64,000 bases of DNA, taken from positions 1 through 64,000 of the forward strand of contig QIBA01000064.1 in the NCBI GenBank assembly GCA_003225175.1, read 5' to 3'. The notes beneath the pieces are model-generated. The model made no database searches and was not told the origin of the DNA. It worked only from the letters and a program-made list of their open reading frames with translations. The position numbers were made by a program, and so were the translations under genes. Below, piece by piece: positions 63,916-64,000 of the stretch; the stretch's first letter is position 1; each line of letters starts with the position of its first letter. This DNA comes from Acidobacteriota bacterium. Its GTDB lineage: Bacteria > Acidobacteriota > Terriglobia > Terriglobales > Acidobacteriaceae.

Positions 63916-64000
63916 ATGGCAAGAGGTTTCGATAGCAAGTCAGTAGAAGAGCAGCAAGCCGAAGCAAGGCGCGAGCCAGCACACAATCAAAGGCTTACCC
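63916..64000 (+). CDS. Start of a gene running off the right edge
   Basis: 28 codons from an ATG 10 bases after the S55 stop, with GGAG just before it. MARGFDSKSVEEQQAEARRE is polar and helical; no family is recognisable from so little. It may form an operon with the peptidase. Confidence 0.5.
   Translation, partial: MARGFDSKSVEEQQAEARREPAHNQRLT

Overview
The window looks like chromosomal DNA of an acidobacterium (Acidobacteriota, probably class Terriglobia). That call is inference. It rests on two large orphan MacB/FtsX-type permeases of the acidobacterial ADOP kind (one behind a PadR regulator), a secreted VWFA protein of the acidobacterial type, an S55 (SpoIVB-type) peptidase outside any sporulation context, serine/glycine-linked lactonase lipoproteins, and many short Lys/Arg-rich proteins. 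I saw no rRNA, tRNA, CRISPR array, insertion sequence, integrase or prophage.

Layout. 0-17 kb: the 3' end of an ATP-dependent LigD-type DNA ligase, a secreted BNR-repeat protein, small proteins, a lactonase lipoprotein, the padR-ADOP pair, a secreted S9 glutamyl-endopeptidase-like protein, Ku (the NHEJ partner of LigD, 11 kb away), and a second ADOP permease. 17-25 kb is a worn accessory stretch: an FKBP isomerase, a secreted alpha/beta hydrolase with a TPR-like tail, a divergent sigma-like gene overlapping a YCII gene, a second YCII gene, a stand-alone PHP phosphoesterase, two genes broken by frameshifts, a truncated winged-helix regulator and an overlooked 56-residue basic protein. 25-29 kb: etfB, two small membrane proteins, etfA and ETF-quinone oxidoreductase, an electron-transfer route from acyl-CoA and related dehydrogenases to quinone. 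29-39 kb: an ECF sigma factor overlapping a triple-VOC protein, a secreted amidase, a 1-Cys peroxiredoxin, an M23 peptidase, a second lactonase lipoprotein and a four-domain rhodanese protein. 39-44 kb: the phoH-ybeY-corC operon, rpsT with a promoter and terminator, and ada. 44-64 kb: secreted proteins of unknown role, uvrA, a CPBP protease, pyrE-mtnA, htpX, moxR-DUF4149, a TonB-dependent receptor, a YchF-type GTPase, a ZIP transporter, the VWFA protein and the S55 peptidase. The last gene runs off the right edge.

Themes. DNA repair is well represented (LigD/Ku, Ada, UvrA, a PolX-like PHP protein). Envelope and secreted proteins dominate. Two separate loci pair a sigma-like gene, by overlap, with a small soluble enzyme-fold protein (YCII or VOC).

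The most distinctive feature is the density of short dispersed repeats: REPIN-like elements with GC-rich arms (21.6 and 43.1 kb), ATCGGGTGATCGG elements (39.0, 40.9, 60.6 kb), CACGGAGACACGGAG elements (23.0, 40.3, 50.2 kb), a 28-bp palindrome (34.0 kb) and others. Several supply the last codons or stop codons of genes. All family names come from recognising motifs by eye, and no database search was run.
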